NCBI GenBank assembly: GCA_001510135.1
Contig: LFER01000066.1
Coordinates: 1 to 42,988, forward strand
Source: Alphaproteobacteria bacterium casp-alpha6
GTDB lineage: Bacteria; Pseudomonadota; Alphaproteobacteria; Rhodobacterales; Rhodobacteraceae
Reading direction: 5' to 3'
Length of the DNA: 42,988 bases
Positions 1 through 8,666 of the stretch are shown piece by piece. Each line of letters begins with the position of its first letter. Position 1 is the first letter of the stretch. The notes beneath the pieces were generated by a model. It was not told the DNA's origin. It saw nothing but the letters and a program-made list of their open reading frames with translations, and ran no database searches. The position numbers and the translations under genes were made by a program.

Positions 1-851
1 CCGCCAACGGTGGGCATAGCATCCGAGACAAGATACATCCGATCCGAGACGGGCCTTGCGCGAATGGCCATTGCGACCATTTCATCGGCAACATGTATCC
101 CGTCACAAATAATTCCAGCGAAGGCGTGCGAGTTGATCGCCGCGCCCACCACACCGGGCTCACGGCCCGCCATGGGTGGCATCGCGTTGAAAAGATGTGT
201 GAAGCAACTCGCGCCGGCTTCTAGCGCGCGGCGCACTACGTCCGCTGGGGCCTTTGAATGGCCGATTGAGACCACTGTGCCAAAGTCGACCAAACGGCTA
301 ATGTTTTGCGGTGAAACGACATCTGGAGCGAGAGTGAGCATCGTTGGCACATCAGCGCTCCTCAGTTTCTCGACAAGCCGGATAGTGTCTTCATCCAAGG
401 GTCTGACAAACTCTGCCTTATGCGTGCCACGCCTTTCTACCGATATGTGCGGGCCCTCTATATGCAATCCCAAGATGCCATTTTGGCCTACGGCCTCCAT
501 TACCGCATCAACGGCCCGGCTTAAGACTGATACTGAATCTGTGATGACTGTCGGCAAAATTCCCGTTGTCCCATATTTTCTGTGCGCTTTTGCGATGTCC
601 CAAATCGCCTCTTTGGTCGGTGTCTCATTCAAGAGAACTCCACCGCCACCGTTGACTTGAAGGTCTACAAATCCAGGAGAAATTATACCTTCAAAATCAA
701 TTACCTGATGGGCTTTTTTAATCTGAATATCCTCGGTGAATATCTGGACCCTTCCGTTCAAAACCCCTAGTGCAGCTCCCATATGGAGCCTTCCTTTGTT
801 GAACAAACGAGACGGACGGATCCATTGTGTAATATCAGCAGCTTCAGTCAC
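1..851 (-). CDS. nagA: N-acetylglucosamine-6-phosphate deacetylase, 3' end beyond window
   Basis: Removes the acetyl group from GlcNAc-6-P to give GlcN-6-P in the cytoplasm. About 284 codons are open to the window edge; the family is about 380 residues, so the C-terminus is missing. Visible family landmarks: the N-terminal PGFVDLQVNG stretch (about 59-68), HIEGPH (130-135), SIGH (195-198), THLFNAM (218-224), CDGIHV (249-254) and SDAM (276-279). These include the usual metal- and substrate-binding His/Glu/Asp residues. I chose the GTG at 851 because a GGGGGA ribosome site lies 5 bases upstream; a GTG at 854 is also in frame. It overlaps the upstream aldolase-subunit gene by 8 bases, so it is the downstream gene of a tightly coupled leftward operon. 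Identification is from motifs and operon partners. Confidence 0.93.
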   Translation of the reverse strand, partial: MTEAADITQWIRPSRLFNKGRLHMGAALGVLNGRVQIFTEDIQIKKAHQVIDFEGIISPGFVDLQVNGGGGVLLNETPTKEAIWDIAKAHRKYGTTGILPTVITDSVSVLSRAVDAVMEAVGQNGILGLHIEGPHISVERRGTHKAEFVRPLDEDTIRLVEKLRSADVPTMLTLAPDVVSPQNISRLVDFGTVVSIGHSKAPADVVRRALEAGASCFTHLFNAMPPMAGREPGVVGAAINSHAFAGIICDGIHVADEMVAMAIRARPVSDRMYLVSDAMPTVG

Positions 852-2106
852 CACGGTCCCCCAAAAAATAGGGCAACAGAGCGCCTTGAACTTCGCTTCG
901 AACGATTGCGTGCCCGCGTGATGCTGTTAATCCTTCCGAACGCTCTAGGACGTCTGATGAAAAGCTTTTTGCCAAAATGTGTTCGGGGACTTTCAACTCA
1001 TCGAAAGTCGAGATTAAGGTCTGAACTGCCTCTTTAACGGCCGGCAATGGCCAATAGTATCTGATACGATCCGCATAACTGCAGTGCCATTTAGACATAT
1101 CGTCCTCTGAGTAATGCGATCTCCAGTGTTCAGGATTGCGGCGCATCGCGGCTTCCATAACCTGTGGAAGTGTAACCGTCGTCGGGTTTAGCTCCTGAAC
1201 AATGTGATCAAGAGCATAAAGCGCTCGTCTTAATGCGAAAGTCAGTGCTGGACCAACTTTTTGGAATGCAAAACCCATGTTAGCAAGTTTCGCGAATGTC
1301 TCTGGTGGTTGAAAATCTGTTGAATGTGCTTCAAGGCAAATTTGCGTATACTCCGAAATAGCATCGCGAAGTCCGGTGTCTGTGCCGTTCGCCATGGTGA
1401 AGACGTGATCTGGTCCAAACTCAACACCCGGCTGAACCACAAGTCCAGAAACTTGGGGCCATGAATCTTCGATACCCTTTTCGGTGAAGGCGGCGCGGTG
1501 TGCCATAAGAGTTTTGACCGCAGCTTCAGGACATGTCGGTATAATATGTCCATCTTCGCCAAGCCGCGCACCACCTGGGGCAGGGACCTCAGTCCCGATC
1601 ACAAATATCAGGTCTTTGGGCACGGGTGCGGCATTGAGACAACTAACGGCAAGAAGCGCAGCCCGTTCAGCAGCTGTTACATCGTCGAGCATTGGCGGTT
1701 CACCCGCGCAACCTTCTGAACAATCGAGATGAATCTTTTTGATGCCTGCGCGTACATAATCCGACACCAGGTCATGCGCCTTGGCCATGGCCCTGTCAGC
1801 GGTTTCTGATTTCCACACCTGTGGACCCAAATGATCACCACCAAGTTCTACCATATTCGGTGCAATTCCATATTTGGATTTTAGGTCATCAATGAACGCG
1901 ACGAACGCGCTTGCATCCATACCTGTATAGCCCCCGAACTGATTGACCTGATTTGATGTTGCTTCAATAACCAGCGGTCGCTTCAGACTTGAAGCAAGCT
2001 GTAAAGAGGCGCTCAAAACCTCTGGATGTGCAGAGCAGACCGATGGAATTGCTATACACTCACCCGCCTTGTTAAGGGCAATAATATCCCGCAGCATATC
2101 AGACAT
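844..2106 (-). CDS. GatZ/KbaZ-type D-tagatose-1,6-bisphosphate aldolase subunit
   Basis: About 420 residues. Family landmarks: an N-terminal stretch with SVCSAHPEVL, then VELGGDHLGPQ, KIHLDCSEGCAG, VIGTEVPAPGGA and FQKVGPALTFALRRALYALD. These are typical of GatZ/KbaZ/AgaZ proteins, which support the catalytic class II aldolase GatY/KbaY in E. coli galactitol and GalNAc pathways. The ATG at 2106 is preferred because it overlaps the kinase stop by 8 bases; a longer frame starting at 2196 would lie far inside the kinase gene. No GatY/KbaY partner is visible in the window, so it may have its own catalytic activity, act on another phosphorylated sugar, or pair with a distant gene. Family call is firm; exact substrate is not. 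Confidence 0.88.
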   Translation of the reverse strand: MSDMLRDIIALNKAGECIAIPSVCSAHPEVLSASLQLASSLKRPLVIEATSNQVNQFGGYTGMDASAFVAFIDDLKSKYGIAPNMVELGGDHLGPQVWKSETADRAMAKAHDLVSDYVRAGIKKIHLDCSEGCAGEPPMLDDVTAAERAALLAVSCLNAAPVPKDLIFVIGTEVPAPGGARLGEDGHIIPTCPEAAVKTLMAHRAAFTEKGIEDSWPQVSGLVVQPGVEFGPDHVFTMANGTDTGLRDAISEYTQICLEAHSTDFQPPETFAKLANMGFAFQKVGPALTFALRRALYALDHIVQELNPTTVTLPQVMEAAMRRNPEHWRSHYSEDDMSKWHCSYADRIRYYWPLPAVKEAVQTLISTFDELKVPEHILAKSFSSDVLERSEGLTASRGHAIVRSEVQGALLPYFLGDRGD

Positions 2107-2995
2107 GATAGGCCTCATATGCCGCGCCAAGAGCTGCAGCCGTCTCGCCGCGGGTTCCCAGCCGAATGGAAGGAAGCGTAAGTTCTCTCCAGGCAACTCG
2201 CTTTAATGCACTTTCAAGCGCTTCAATTATGCCCGGAATTTTTGATAAGCCGCCACCCAGCACGATTGTCCTTGGATCGATGGTGGTCATTATGGTCAAG
2301 ATTAGGGCAGCATTTATCTCGCACCAAATTTCCCAAACGCGGGAAATGTCTGGAGTGGAGCGACCCAATTCAATCTCACGCGAGCTTAAATCGCGCCCCA
2401 AAAGATGCTTAGCCAAACGTTCCATTCCGGGACCGGAACCATAAGTCTCGTAACACCCAAATCGGCCACATCCGCATTTAAGTATGGGAAGATTGTGCGC
2501 AGAAATGATTGCGCCTGAAATTGGCATATGTCCGAATTCCCCAGATTGACCATTGCCGTTATTGATCAAGGCGCCGTCTATGGAAACACCGCCCGCAATG
2601 CCGGTTCCTAAAACGAGGCCGACGATTGTGCCTTCTGATTGCCCAGCTCCAAAAATAGCTTCGGCTTGAGTGAAAGCCCGACAGTCATTAAGCCAAGTAT
2701 ACCGCCCGCCGGCAGCCTTGGCGACATCCTGAACAAACGGCATTCCATTGGCTGGTAAATTTGCGGAGATCCAAGTGCCCGAGTTTGGATTTGCAAGGCC
2801 TGCCGCTGCGATCCCTACGGGCAAATTTGGGTTTTCTTTCTGTAGCCAACAAATTTGATCGACCACTGCCGCGACCAGTTCGAGGTAGGTCGTCGGTGTT
2901 TCAATGCGGCGTTTGTCGGAAACGTTCCAATCCGCATCAAACTTTTGTGCCTCAATCTTGGTGCCGCCAAGGTCTATGCCGCCAGTTCTAATCAT
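2099..2995 (-). CDS. ROK-family sugar kinase, probable N-acetylhexosamine kinase
   Basis: A 298-residue cytoplasmic ATP-dependent kinase. The phosphate-binding motif DLGGTK lies at residues 8-13, followed by LGTGIAGG, the catalytic/sugar-binding GEFGHMPI stretch, and the ROK zinc-binding motif CGCGRFGCYE. Length matches the family (about 290-320). The gene starts with an ATGA overlap with the upstream AgaS-like gene and ends overlapping the GatZ-like gene by 8 bases. Context (nagA, hexosaminidase, non-PTS ABC uptake) argues that it phosphorylates free GlcNAc and/or GalNAc released in the cytoplasm. ROK sequence alone cannot separate GlcNAc, ManNAc and glucose specificity. Confidence 0.9.
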   Translation of the reverse strand: MIRTGGIDLGGTKIEAQKFDADWNVSDKRRIETPTTYLELVAAVVDQICWLQKENPNLPVGIAAAGLANPNSGTWISANLPANGMPFVQDVAKAAGGRYTWLNDCRAFTQAEAIFGAGQSEGTIVGLVLGTGIAGGVSIDGALINNGNGQSGEFGHMPISGAIISAHNLPILKCGCGRFGCYETYGSGPGMERLAKHLLGRDLSSREIELGRSTPDISRVWEIWCEINAALILTIMTTIDPRTIVLGGGLSKIPGIIEALESALKRVAWRELTLPSIRLGTRGETAAALGAAYEAYHV

Positions 2996-4083
2996 TGTAC
3001 TGGCTCAAGAGGGTGAAGTTGCACGCCCGAAACCACGCGCGTCAGCGTTGATTTCCCAACAAAAGGATCATCAACCCTAAGGCCAAGTCTATCTGACCAG
3101 ACTACCGAAGCGAGCTGCGCGGGCAATACGGAAAGGACGCTGTCCCACACCGAATAACCAATTGATTTAGTTGCAAAAGTTTCGTCTTTGCCAATTGTCA
3201 TTGTCGTCGCCTCTGGAAACTGTATACGCAGTTCTTCAACTAAATCGGCCTCATATTTTGTTGCGGGATACTCAGCGCTGCGCAGGACGTAAATTGCGGT
3301 TCCACTCGATATAAAGCTCTTTGGGCCATGGCGAAAACCAAGGGTACTATCCCAAAGCGCGGGGATTTTTCCGGCAGTCAACTCCATTACTTTCAGCGCG
3401 GATTCTCTGGCGGCAAAGGCCATCGGACCGGAACCGACGAAGACAGCACGTGATGGTATTTTTGATCTGAGGATTTGACTGGCAAGGACCGGTAACACGG
3501 CTTCTGCGTGTTCAGCTAAGCGGCGTATGTTATATTTCGCATCGGCATCTGTATCAAAAATGGATAGCGCTGTCAGAAGCATGGTAGAAAAGCTAGAAGT
3601 CATGGCAAAGCCAGCGTCGTGACAGGCATGCGGTAGTAAGATGGAGCGACCTAAAGTGCTTTTAGCCAGAGCGCTGTCTGAATTACACGTAATGTTTAGG
3701 GTAGGCAGCGAAGGGGCCAGAACTTCGATGGCGCTTAAGGTGCCAATTGTTTCACTTGAATTTCCAGATCGTCCAAAATTGACTATTAGAAGATCGTTTG
3801 GCGGTTTCTTGAGGTAATATCCGGCACGGGCGACAAGATCGGTTGATGGAATGGAGCGAAATCGGATGCCGGCTGCATTGGGCAGGCCAGCGGTAATGAT
3901 GTCACCGATATATGCCGATGTGCCGGCTCCACAAAACCAGACCTCTTTAATGCCGAGTTGCGCAATCCAAGTTTTGTACGCCTCAGCAGAAAAATCATTC
4001 GACCAGGCGCGCCAAATGTCTGGTTGTGCGTGGATTTCCTTCCAAGTATTCGATTTCTGGATTTGGTCGATAAGAGAGTTCAT
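2992..4083 (-). CDS. agaS: AgaS-like SIS protein, amino-sugar-6-phosphate deaminase/isomerase
   Basis: A 363-residue two-SIS-domain protein. It follows the AgaS pattern: an N-terminal TWKEIHAQPDIW stretch, CGAGTSAYIGDII (first SIS phosphosugar site), NFGRSGNSSE, DAGFAMTSS, ESALKVMELTAGK, LGFRHGPKS, and a C-terminal RVVSGVQLHP. In Enterobacteria AgaS converts galactosamine-6-phosphate to tagatose-6-phosphate with ammonia release. Both ends show ATGA overlaps (with the SIS gene upstream and the ROK kinase downstream), implying translational coupling. The product would be tagatose-6-P, which fits the GatZ-like gene nearby. It could instead act on GlcN-6-P. Confidence 0.85.
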   Translation of the reverse strand: MNSLIDQIQKSNTWKEIHAQPDIWRAWSNDFSAEAYKTWIAQLGIKEVWFCGAGTSAYIGDIITAGLPNAAGIRFRSIPSTDLVARAGYYLKKPPNDLLIVNFGRSGNSSETIGTLSAIEVLAPSLPTLNITCNSDSALAKSTLGRSILLPHACHDAGFAMTSSFSTMLLTALSIFDTDADAKYNIRRLAEHAEAVLPVLASQILRSKIPSRAVFVGSGPMAFAARESALKVMELTAGKIPALWDSTLGFRHGPKSFISSGTAIYVLRSAEYPATKYEADLVEELRIQFPEATTMTIGKDETFATKSIGYSVWDSVLSVLPAQLASVVWSDRLGLRVDDPFVGKSTLTRVVSGVQLHPLEPVQ

Positions 4084-5093
4084 GAGGTTCTAGTGACCTT
4101 GGAAAGTGTGGAGGGGTTATCTGGGTCATGCCCTAAATCAAGCGCTGTGTTAAGTACAACGGGATAAAGCATATAGAGCAACATCGCCGCCGCTGCGGCC
4201 GGGCAAAACAAAGCTTCATAAGGAGGCGCTAACCTTAAGACATCAGCGCCAGCCGCCCTAAATTTTAGTTCGGCTTTGTCCAGACTGGCTTGACTTTCGG
4301 GTTCACCGGTATCGAGCAATAGGACAAACAAGGAGTTTGTCGCTAATTGCAACGGTCCGTGCAAAACCTCGGACGCCGAATAGGCCTCAGCATGCAGTGC
4401 TATGGTTTCTTTAAGCTTAAGTGCCACTTCTTGGGCTGCACCAAACCCTGCACCGCGACCGACGACGTAGACGTGATGAGCACGCTGCAAAGCAAATCGT
4501 AATTCCTCAAGTTCTGCAAAGTCCGTTTGGGCTAGGCGACGCATCGAAACCGAAGCATTTTCGGCGAAATCCCGATACGCAGGATCCAAAGCCGACAAAA
4601 GCGACATGCCCGCCGCGATGGACCCAATTACAGATTTTGTCGCCGGAACAGCGCGTTCAACCCCCGCATTTATCGGAATAGTGACATCAGCGGCATCTTC
4701 AACAGGAGAGGCAGGTTGATTGGTCAGCGCGATAACTTTCCCTTTCGCCTTCCTGATGCCTTTCGCGCAGGCAACCAAATCATCGGAAGTACCGGATTGA
4801 GAAATCACTAATCCAGCGGTATTATCCATCCGGATACCCTGATAAATCGAGAAGATTGAAGGAGGCAGAGATGTTACCGGTTTGTGCAATCTGGACATGA
4901 ACAGGTAAGACAGAATATTGGCCACGGCATCTGAGGATCCGCGCGCGATTGTGTAAAAGGCGCGCGTCTTACTCCAATCTGTCGAAGAAAGGGCAGGGCT
5001 GTGGTCCGCGATTGCAGTCGTTGCAAAGACTTCAGGAGCTTCTAAAATCTCAGCTGCCATGAACTGCCCTGGTTTTTTCTGAAAGGCAATCAT
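4080..5093 (-). CDS. NagB-II-like SIS protein, probable glucosamine-6-phosphate deaminase
   Basis: A 337-residue double-SIS protein resembling the isomerase half of GlmS without the glutaminase domain. Visible signatures: IARGSSDAVANIL in the first domain, SQSGTSDDLVA, then VGRGAGFGAAQEVALKLKE and a SASEVLHGPLQL segment in the second domain, and a C-terminal GHDPDNPSTLSKVT tail that is characteristic of this group. Such NagB-II proteins replace classical NagB in many alphaproteobacteria, converting GlcN-6-P to fructose-6-P plus ammonia. The ATG at 5093 overlaps the oxidoreductase stop as ATGA, supporting this start, though an in-frame ATG 11 codons later begins closer to where homologues do. 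Sits directly beside a second, different SIS gene. Confidence 0.86.
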   Translation of the reverse strand: MIAFQKKPGQFMAAEILEAPEVFATTAIADHSPALSSTDWSKTRAFYTIARGSSDAVANILSYLFMSRLHKPVTSLPPSIFSIYQGIRMDNTAGLVISQSGTSDDLVACAKGIRKAKGKVIALTNQPASPVEDAADVTIPINAGVERAVPATKSVIGSIAAGMSLLSALDPAYRDFAENASVSMRRLAQTDFAELEELRFALQRAHHVYVVGRGAGFGAAQEVALKLKETIALHAEAYSASEVLHGPLQLATNSLFVLLLDTGEPESQASLDKAELKFRAAGADVLRLAPPYEALFCPAAAAAMLLYMLYPVVLNTALDLGHDPDNPSTLSKVTRTS

Positions 5094-6235
5094 TTCGCAC
5101 GTAAACCAAACTTATCGAATTCGGCCCAAAATGGGCTTAGGTCGACGACTTGGCCGCTCTCGCGCGCTTCATCAAGCGCAAGAGCCGTAATCCCTGCCTC
5201 CAATGCATCCACAATGCCGACCGGTAACTGATCGAGCTCGCCACGAAGAAACGCAACTATATCAGCAACCATCATATGATCTGCTCCGTAGTGGGCACTG
5301 GCTCTTGCGCTATCCTGATTGGTGTAGTCTGCTTCGAACGCCACGGAACCATCTCGTTTTGTGACTTTGAGGTATCCGCGAACAAAATCGCCTTCCGCCA
5401 TTCCATGGGTGCCAATAACACAAAATCGGCGGTGTTCGTCTGGCACATTGAGGTTGGTATGAAACGCCAGCGAGGGGCCGTTTTCGTAATCAAGAATGGC
5501 CGTTTGAAAATCGATAATATCGCCGTTTGATTGAAACGGGTCATCGACGCTGTCCCAGACAGACTTTTTTATATGGAATATCTCGGCTTCAATGTTTGAT
5601 GTAGGGGCATTTTGGGGGACAAAAGAGCGCCGTCCGCCAAAGCTCGCAACCCTTTTGGGGCGCGAACCCGTTATCATGTTGTAGATGTCCAGATCGTGGC
5701 AGCATTTTTCCAGCATGAAGCCGCCCGAATGTCCGACCATGCGGCGCCAATCGCGCATGAAAAACGCGCCATGATAAGGTCCTATATGTTCATTTCCCTC
5801 AATAGAGACAATTTCGCCCAGATGACCGTTCGTAATTGCTCGACGCAGGTCTACCATATGTTGTGAATGGCGCAGAACCAGACCAACCATGACGCGGTCA
5901 GTACCAAATTCTGCCAATAATTTTGCGAGCTTTAGCGTGTCTTCCTTATTTGTGACGACGGGTTTTTCAGTGAAAACCCGAACACCCGCCCGCAGACCTG
6001 CTTCGATCTGTTCCAGATGAAACGCATTTGGGGAACAGACAAAAAACAGGTCAGGATTGGTTTCCGAAAGCATCTGTTCAATTGAGCCAAACCGTGGGGT
6101 GTCGGTTCCGATCATCTCAACGTGGCTGGGCTGGGGGTCAAAGTATCCCACAACTTGCGCCTCTTGCATCGTTTCCTTGACGATTGAAAGAACGTGTCCA
6201 GCACGCAGACCAATTCCTGATGTTACGATCCGCAT
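5090..6235 (-). CDS. Gfo/Idh/MocA-family NAD(P)-dependent oxidoreductase
   Basis: About 381 residues. The N-terminal Rossmann fold contains SGIGLRAGHVL, CSPNAFHLEQI and the EKPVVT motif (catalytic-site lysine of the family); the C-terminal half carries GGFMLEKCCHDLD with the conserved histidine/aspartate. The start was set at ATG 6235, which lies 5 bases after an AGGAGG ribosome site; a TTG at 6238 would be only 2 bases away. The gene lies between the transporter ATPase and the deaminase genes in one leftward operon. Its substrate is unknown: candidates are an oxidised or epimerised amino sugar, or a glycosidic sugar released along with GlcNAc/GalNAc. The family is certain, the reaction is not. 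Confidence 0.87.
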   Translation of the reverse strand: MRIVTSGIGLRAGHVLSIVKETMQEAQVVGYFDPQPSHVEMIGTDTPRFGSIEQMLSETNPDLFFVCSPNAFHLEQIEAGLRAGVRVFTEKPVVTNKEDTLKLAKLLAEFGTDRVMVGLVLRHSQHMVDLRRAITNGHLGEIVSIEGNEHIGPYHGAFFMRDWRRMVGHSGGFMLEKCCHDLDIYNMITGSRPKRVASFGGRRSFVPQNAPTSNIEAEIFHIKKSVWDSVDDPFQSNGDIIDFQTAILDYENGPSLAFHTNLNVPDEHRRFCVIGTHGMAEGDFVRGYLKVTKRDGSVAFEADYTNQDSARASAHYGADHMMVADIVAFLRGELDQLPVGIVDALEAGITALALDEARESGQVVDLSPFWAEFDKFGLRAK

Positions 6236-6244
6236 CAATACCTC

Positions 6245-7345
6245 CTAGCCCGAAATTTCAGGCGCCTGAAGACGGCGCATAACGGTGCCAGAAGCGTCAA
6301 AAACATGGCAGTCGTTGGGGTCAAGTGTCAGTTCAGTGGTTTCCCCTTCACGGACATTTGCCACGCCGTCCAAAGCGGCACATATGCGCGAACCGGCGTC
6401 GGTTCTTCCATAAGTGATTGATGTGCCGCCAAGGCGTTCAACAACTGACACGTTCAGTTTCAGGCCCTTCGGACCTTGGGTTATATTTTCCGGCCGAATG
6501 CCGATGTCCACATTTTCGCCGATTGATGCGGAGCCAGTTTCAACCGGTATTTTCAGTTGAAGGCCGTCCTCTGTCTTGACGGACAACCCATCTGCATCTG
6601 TGTCGGTCACCTTGGCAGGCAAGAAGTTCATGTTGGGCTGACCTATGAATGACGCTACGAATTTGGTCGCTGGATGATGATAAAGTTCCATTGGAGTCCC
6701 AAATTGTTCGACGCGACCCTGATTAAGGACCACGATACGGTCAGCCATTGTCATGGCTTCAATCTGGTCGTGCGTCACATAAACCATCGTCGCCTGCAGG
6801 TCACGGTGGAGCTGAGATAGCTCGACGCGCATATCGCCCCGAAGTGCGGCATCAAGATTAGATAGAGGTTCATCGAAAAGGAAAATCTTAGGCTCTCGAA
6901 CAATGGATCGTCCGATGGCCACTCGCTGCCGCTGGCCACCCGACAGCTGAGCGGGTTTTAGTTTCATTTTGTCATTCAGTTGAAGAATGTCGGCCGCCCT
7001 TGCAACACGTTCTTTCAGCTCTGCCTCCGGCATCTTTGCAACCCGAAGGGGGAAGGCGATATTTTCAAACACTGAAAGGTGCGGATAAAGAGCGTAGGAT
7101 TGAAAGACCATTGAGATGCCGCGATCAACTGGATGAGACAAGCTCACGTCTTCGCCATCAATCACAACGGAACCGCTAGTTGCCTCTTCCAAGCCTGCTA
7201 TAATGCGTAACAGAGTGGATTTTCCACAGCCAGACGGCCCAACAAAGACAACGAATTCTTTATCCCTGATCGACAGTTGAATGTCATAAAGCACCTGGGT
7301 CTCGCCGAATGACTTGCTGATGTTATTGAGGTCAAGCGTGGCCAT
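6245..7345 (-). CDS. Sugar ABC transporter ATP-binding protein (UgpC/MsmX/MalK type)
   Basis: A 366-residue ATPase that would energise the permease pair encoded upstream. Walker A GPSGCGKST is at residues 36-44, the Q-loop at FQSYALYPHL (about 81-90), the signature LSGGQRQ at 134-140, Walker B IFLFDEP at 154-160, and the H-loop in VTHDQ. The C-terminal third is the TOBE/MalK-like regulatory domain (FIGQPNMNFLPA onward, through DIGIRPEN). Length is normal for this carbohydrate-importer class. It follows the binding-protein gene after a 72-base gap holding a strong hairpin, and is 9 bases from the next gene, whose ribosome site overlaps its TAG stop. Confidence 0.95.
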   Translation of the reverse strand: MATLDLNNISKSFGETQVLYDIQLSIRDKEFVVFVGPSGCGKSTLLRIIAGLEEATSGSVVIDGEDVSLSHPVDRGISMVFQSYALYPHLSVFENIAFPLRVAKMPEAELKERVARAADILQLNDKMKLKPAQLSGGQRQRVAIGRSIVREPKIFLFDEPLSNLDAALRGDMRVELSQLHRDLQATMVYVTHDQIEAMTMADRIVVLNQGRVEQFGTPMELYHHPATKFVASFIGQPNMNFLPAKVTDTDADGLSVKTEDGLQLKIPVETGSASIGENVDIGIRPENITQGPKGLKLNVSVVERLGGTSITYGRTDAGSRICAALDGVANVREGETTELTLDPNDCHVFDASGTVMRRLQAPEISG

Positions 7346-7374
7346 GATGGGTCTTTCTATATCCTAAAATTGGT

Positions 7375-7398
7375 GCGGGGGCGATTGCTGGCCCCCGC
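7375..7398 (-). terminator. GC-rich intercistronic hairpin after binding-protein gene
   Basis: A perfect 8-bp inverted repeat, GCGGGGGC and GCCCCCGC, with an 8-base loop, 20 bases downstream of the binding-protein stop codon. In the transcribed (minus) direction it is followed by only a short T run (ATTTTA), so it is more likely a partial terminator or mRNA-stabilising hairpin that raises binding-protein yield over the downstream ATPase than a full terminator. Confidence 0.65.
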
Positions 7399-7417
7399 GG
7401 TTCGCTTGAGTAAAATA

Positions 7418-8629
7418 TTATAGAGCGTCGTCCAGCTCTTGGGCTGCAATCTCAACCAGTTCGTCTACCGAACCTTCACCCAGAATGATGCCCTGGATCA
7501 TGTTGGTGAACGCAGACTGAAGACCTTTGAACTCTTCAACCAGAGGTTCTGGCCCGCCGATGCCGATGCCACGAACAAAAACCTGCCAGTAGTCATCGCC
7601 TTCGTAGTATGGGTTTTCAAAACCCAACTTGGCATAGTCAAAGATTGGCGTAAGACCCCATTCGGTATCTAGTGCATACTGGGATTCACCCGTGGTTAGC
7701 ATGCCAGCAAGCTTATGTGCCAGTTCTTCGTGACCAGACCCTTTGAACACAGCAATCGAGTCAGTAATCAGAAGTGTGCCATTGCCACCCTGTGGACCGG
7801 CAGGGACCGGAACAGTGATTTCCTTTATGTTTGCGTTGTGCTGACCGCGACCCCAAGGACCATCGATGTACATACCGATTTTGCCGTCGTTATAAAGATC
7901 TTTAAGCTGTGAACGTTCCCACGCAGTTGGGCCTTCCTGTGCGACGCTGATAAGCTTTTCATAGAACGCCAGAGTTTCGCGGGTGTTAGAAGAATTCAGC
8001 TTGTTTTCACCCGTTACGGGATCGATCACAACACCACCATTGGAGTACAGATAGTTCAGGAATTGGTGCATCGTATTGTCGAAGTCTTTACCTGCAATAC
8101 CGACGCCTGCTGCGTCCGTGTTATCGTTGATGGCTTTTGCCATGTTGTACATGCCGTCCCAAGTGCGCGGTGCCACACACTGCAAGCCCGCTTGTTCCAC
8201 CAAACCACAGTTAATGAAAAGCGCTTTGGTCGAAAACGCACGCGGATAACCCCATTCCGTGCCTTCAACCGTAACTGTGTTCAGAATTCCAGGTTGATAG
8301 GCACCACGGGTCTCATCGGAAATCTGAGCTGGGACGATCAGGTCGTTGTTTGCCAGCTGACGCAGTGTCCGAGAGCCCATGTAAGCGATGGATGGTGGAT
8401 CACCCGCTGACGCTAGTGTCAGAGATTTGTCCTGACATGTGCCCCAAGGAACAGCCTCAATATTGACGGTAACGCCTGGATTTGCAGCTGTGAAGGCATC
8501 CACAACAGTTTGGTCTGCGTCACGGATTTCACCGCCGCACATAATAAAGTGAAGCTCTTGCGCCTGGATCGACAGCGTCGAACCCGCCACCATCACTGCC
8601 CCTAAAGCTAGTGTTTTCAAGTATCTCAT
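7418..8629 (-). CDS. Sugar ABC transporter substrate-binding protein (MalE-like)
   Basis: 403 residues with a clear Sec signal peptide: MRYLK, a hydrophobic core to about residue 20, and a likely cut after IQAQ or nearby. It is the periplasmic, extracellular solute-binding protein family 1 type (features such as TAANPGVTVNIEAVPWGTCQ near 47-66, NGGVVIDP, DGPWGRGQ and AGMLTTGESQ). A ribosome site AAGGGAG sits 8 bases before the ATG. It delivers an oligosaccharide, most likely chitobiose, GlcNAc or a GalNAc-containing glycan fragment, to the two permeases encoded just upstream. Substrate inferred from operon partners only. Confidence 0.94.
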   Translation of the reverse strand: MRYLKTLALGAVMVAGSTLSIQAQELHFIMCGGEIRDADQTVVDAFTAANPGVTVNIEAVPWGTCQDKSLTLASAGDPPSIAYMGSRTLRQLANNDLIVPAQISDETRGAYQPGILNTVTVEGTEWGYPRAFSTKALFINCGLVEQAGLQCVAPRTWDGMYNMAKAINDNTDAAGVGIAGKDFDNTMHQFLNYLYSNGGVVIDPVTGENKLNSSNTRETLAFYEKLISVAQEGPTAWERSQLKDLYNDGKIGMYIDGPWGRGQHNANIKEITVPVPAGPQGGNGTLLITDSIAVFKGSGHEELAHKLAGMLTTGESQYALDTEWGLTPIFDYAKLGFENPYYEGDDYWQVFVRGIGIGGPEPLVEEFKGLQSAFTNMIQGIILGEGSVDELVEIAAQELDDAL

Positions 8630-8666
8630 TTGATTTCTCCCTTGGACATTGAGATTGTTGGTTTTG

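Noticed and set aside
10-660. Plus-strand 216-codon open frame at the left edge
   Set aside because: It is antisense to nagA, whose minus-strand frame carries all the family motifs.
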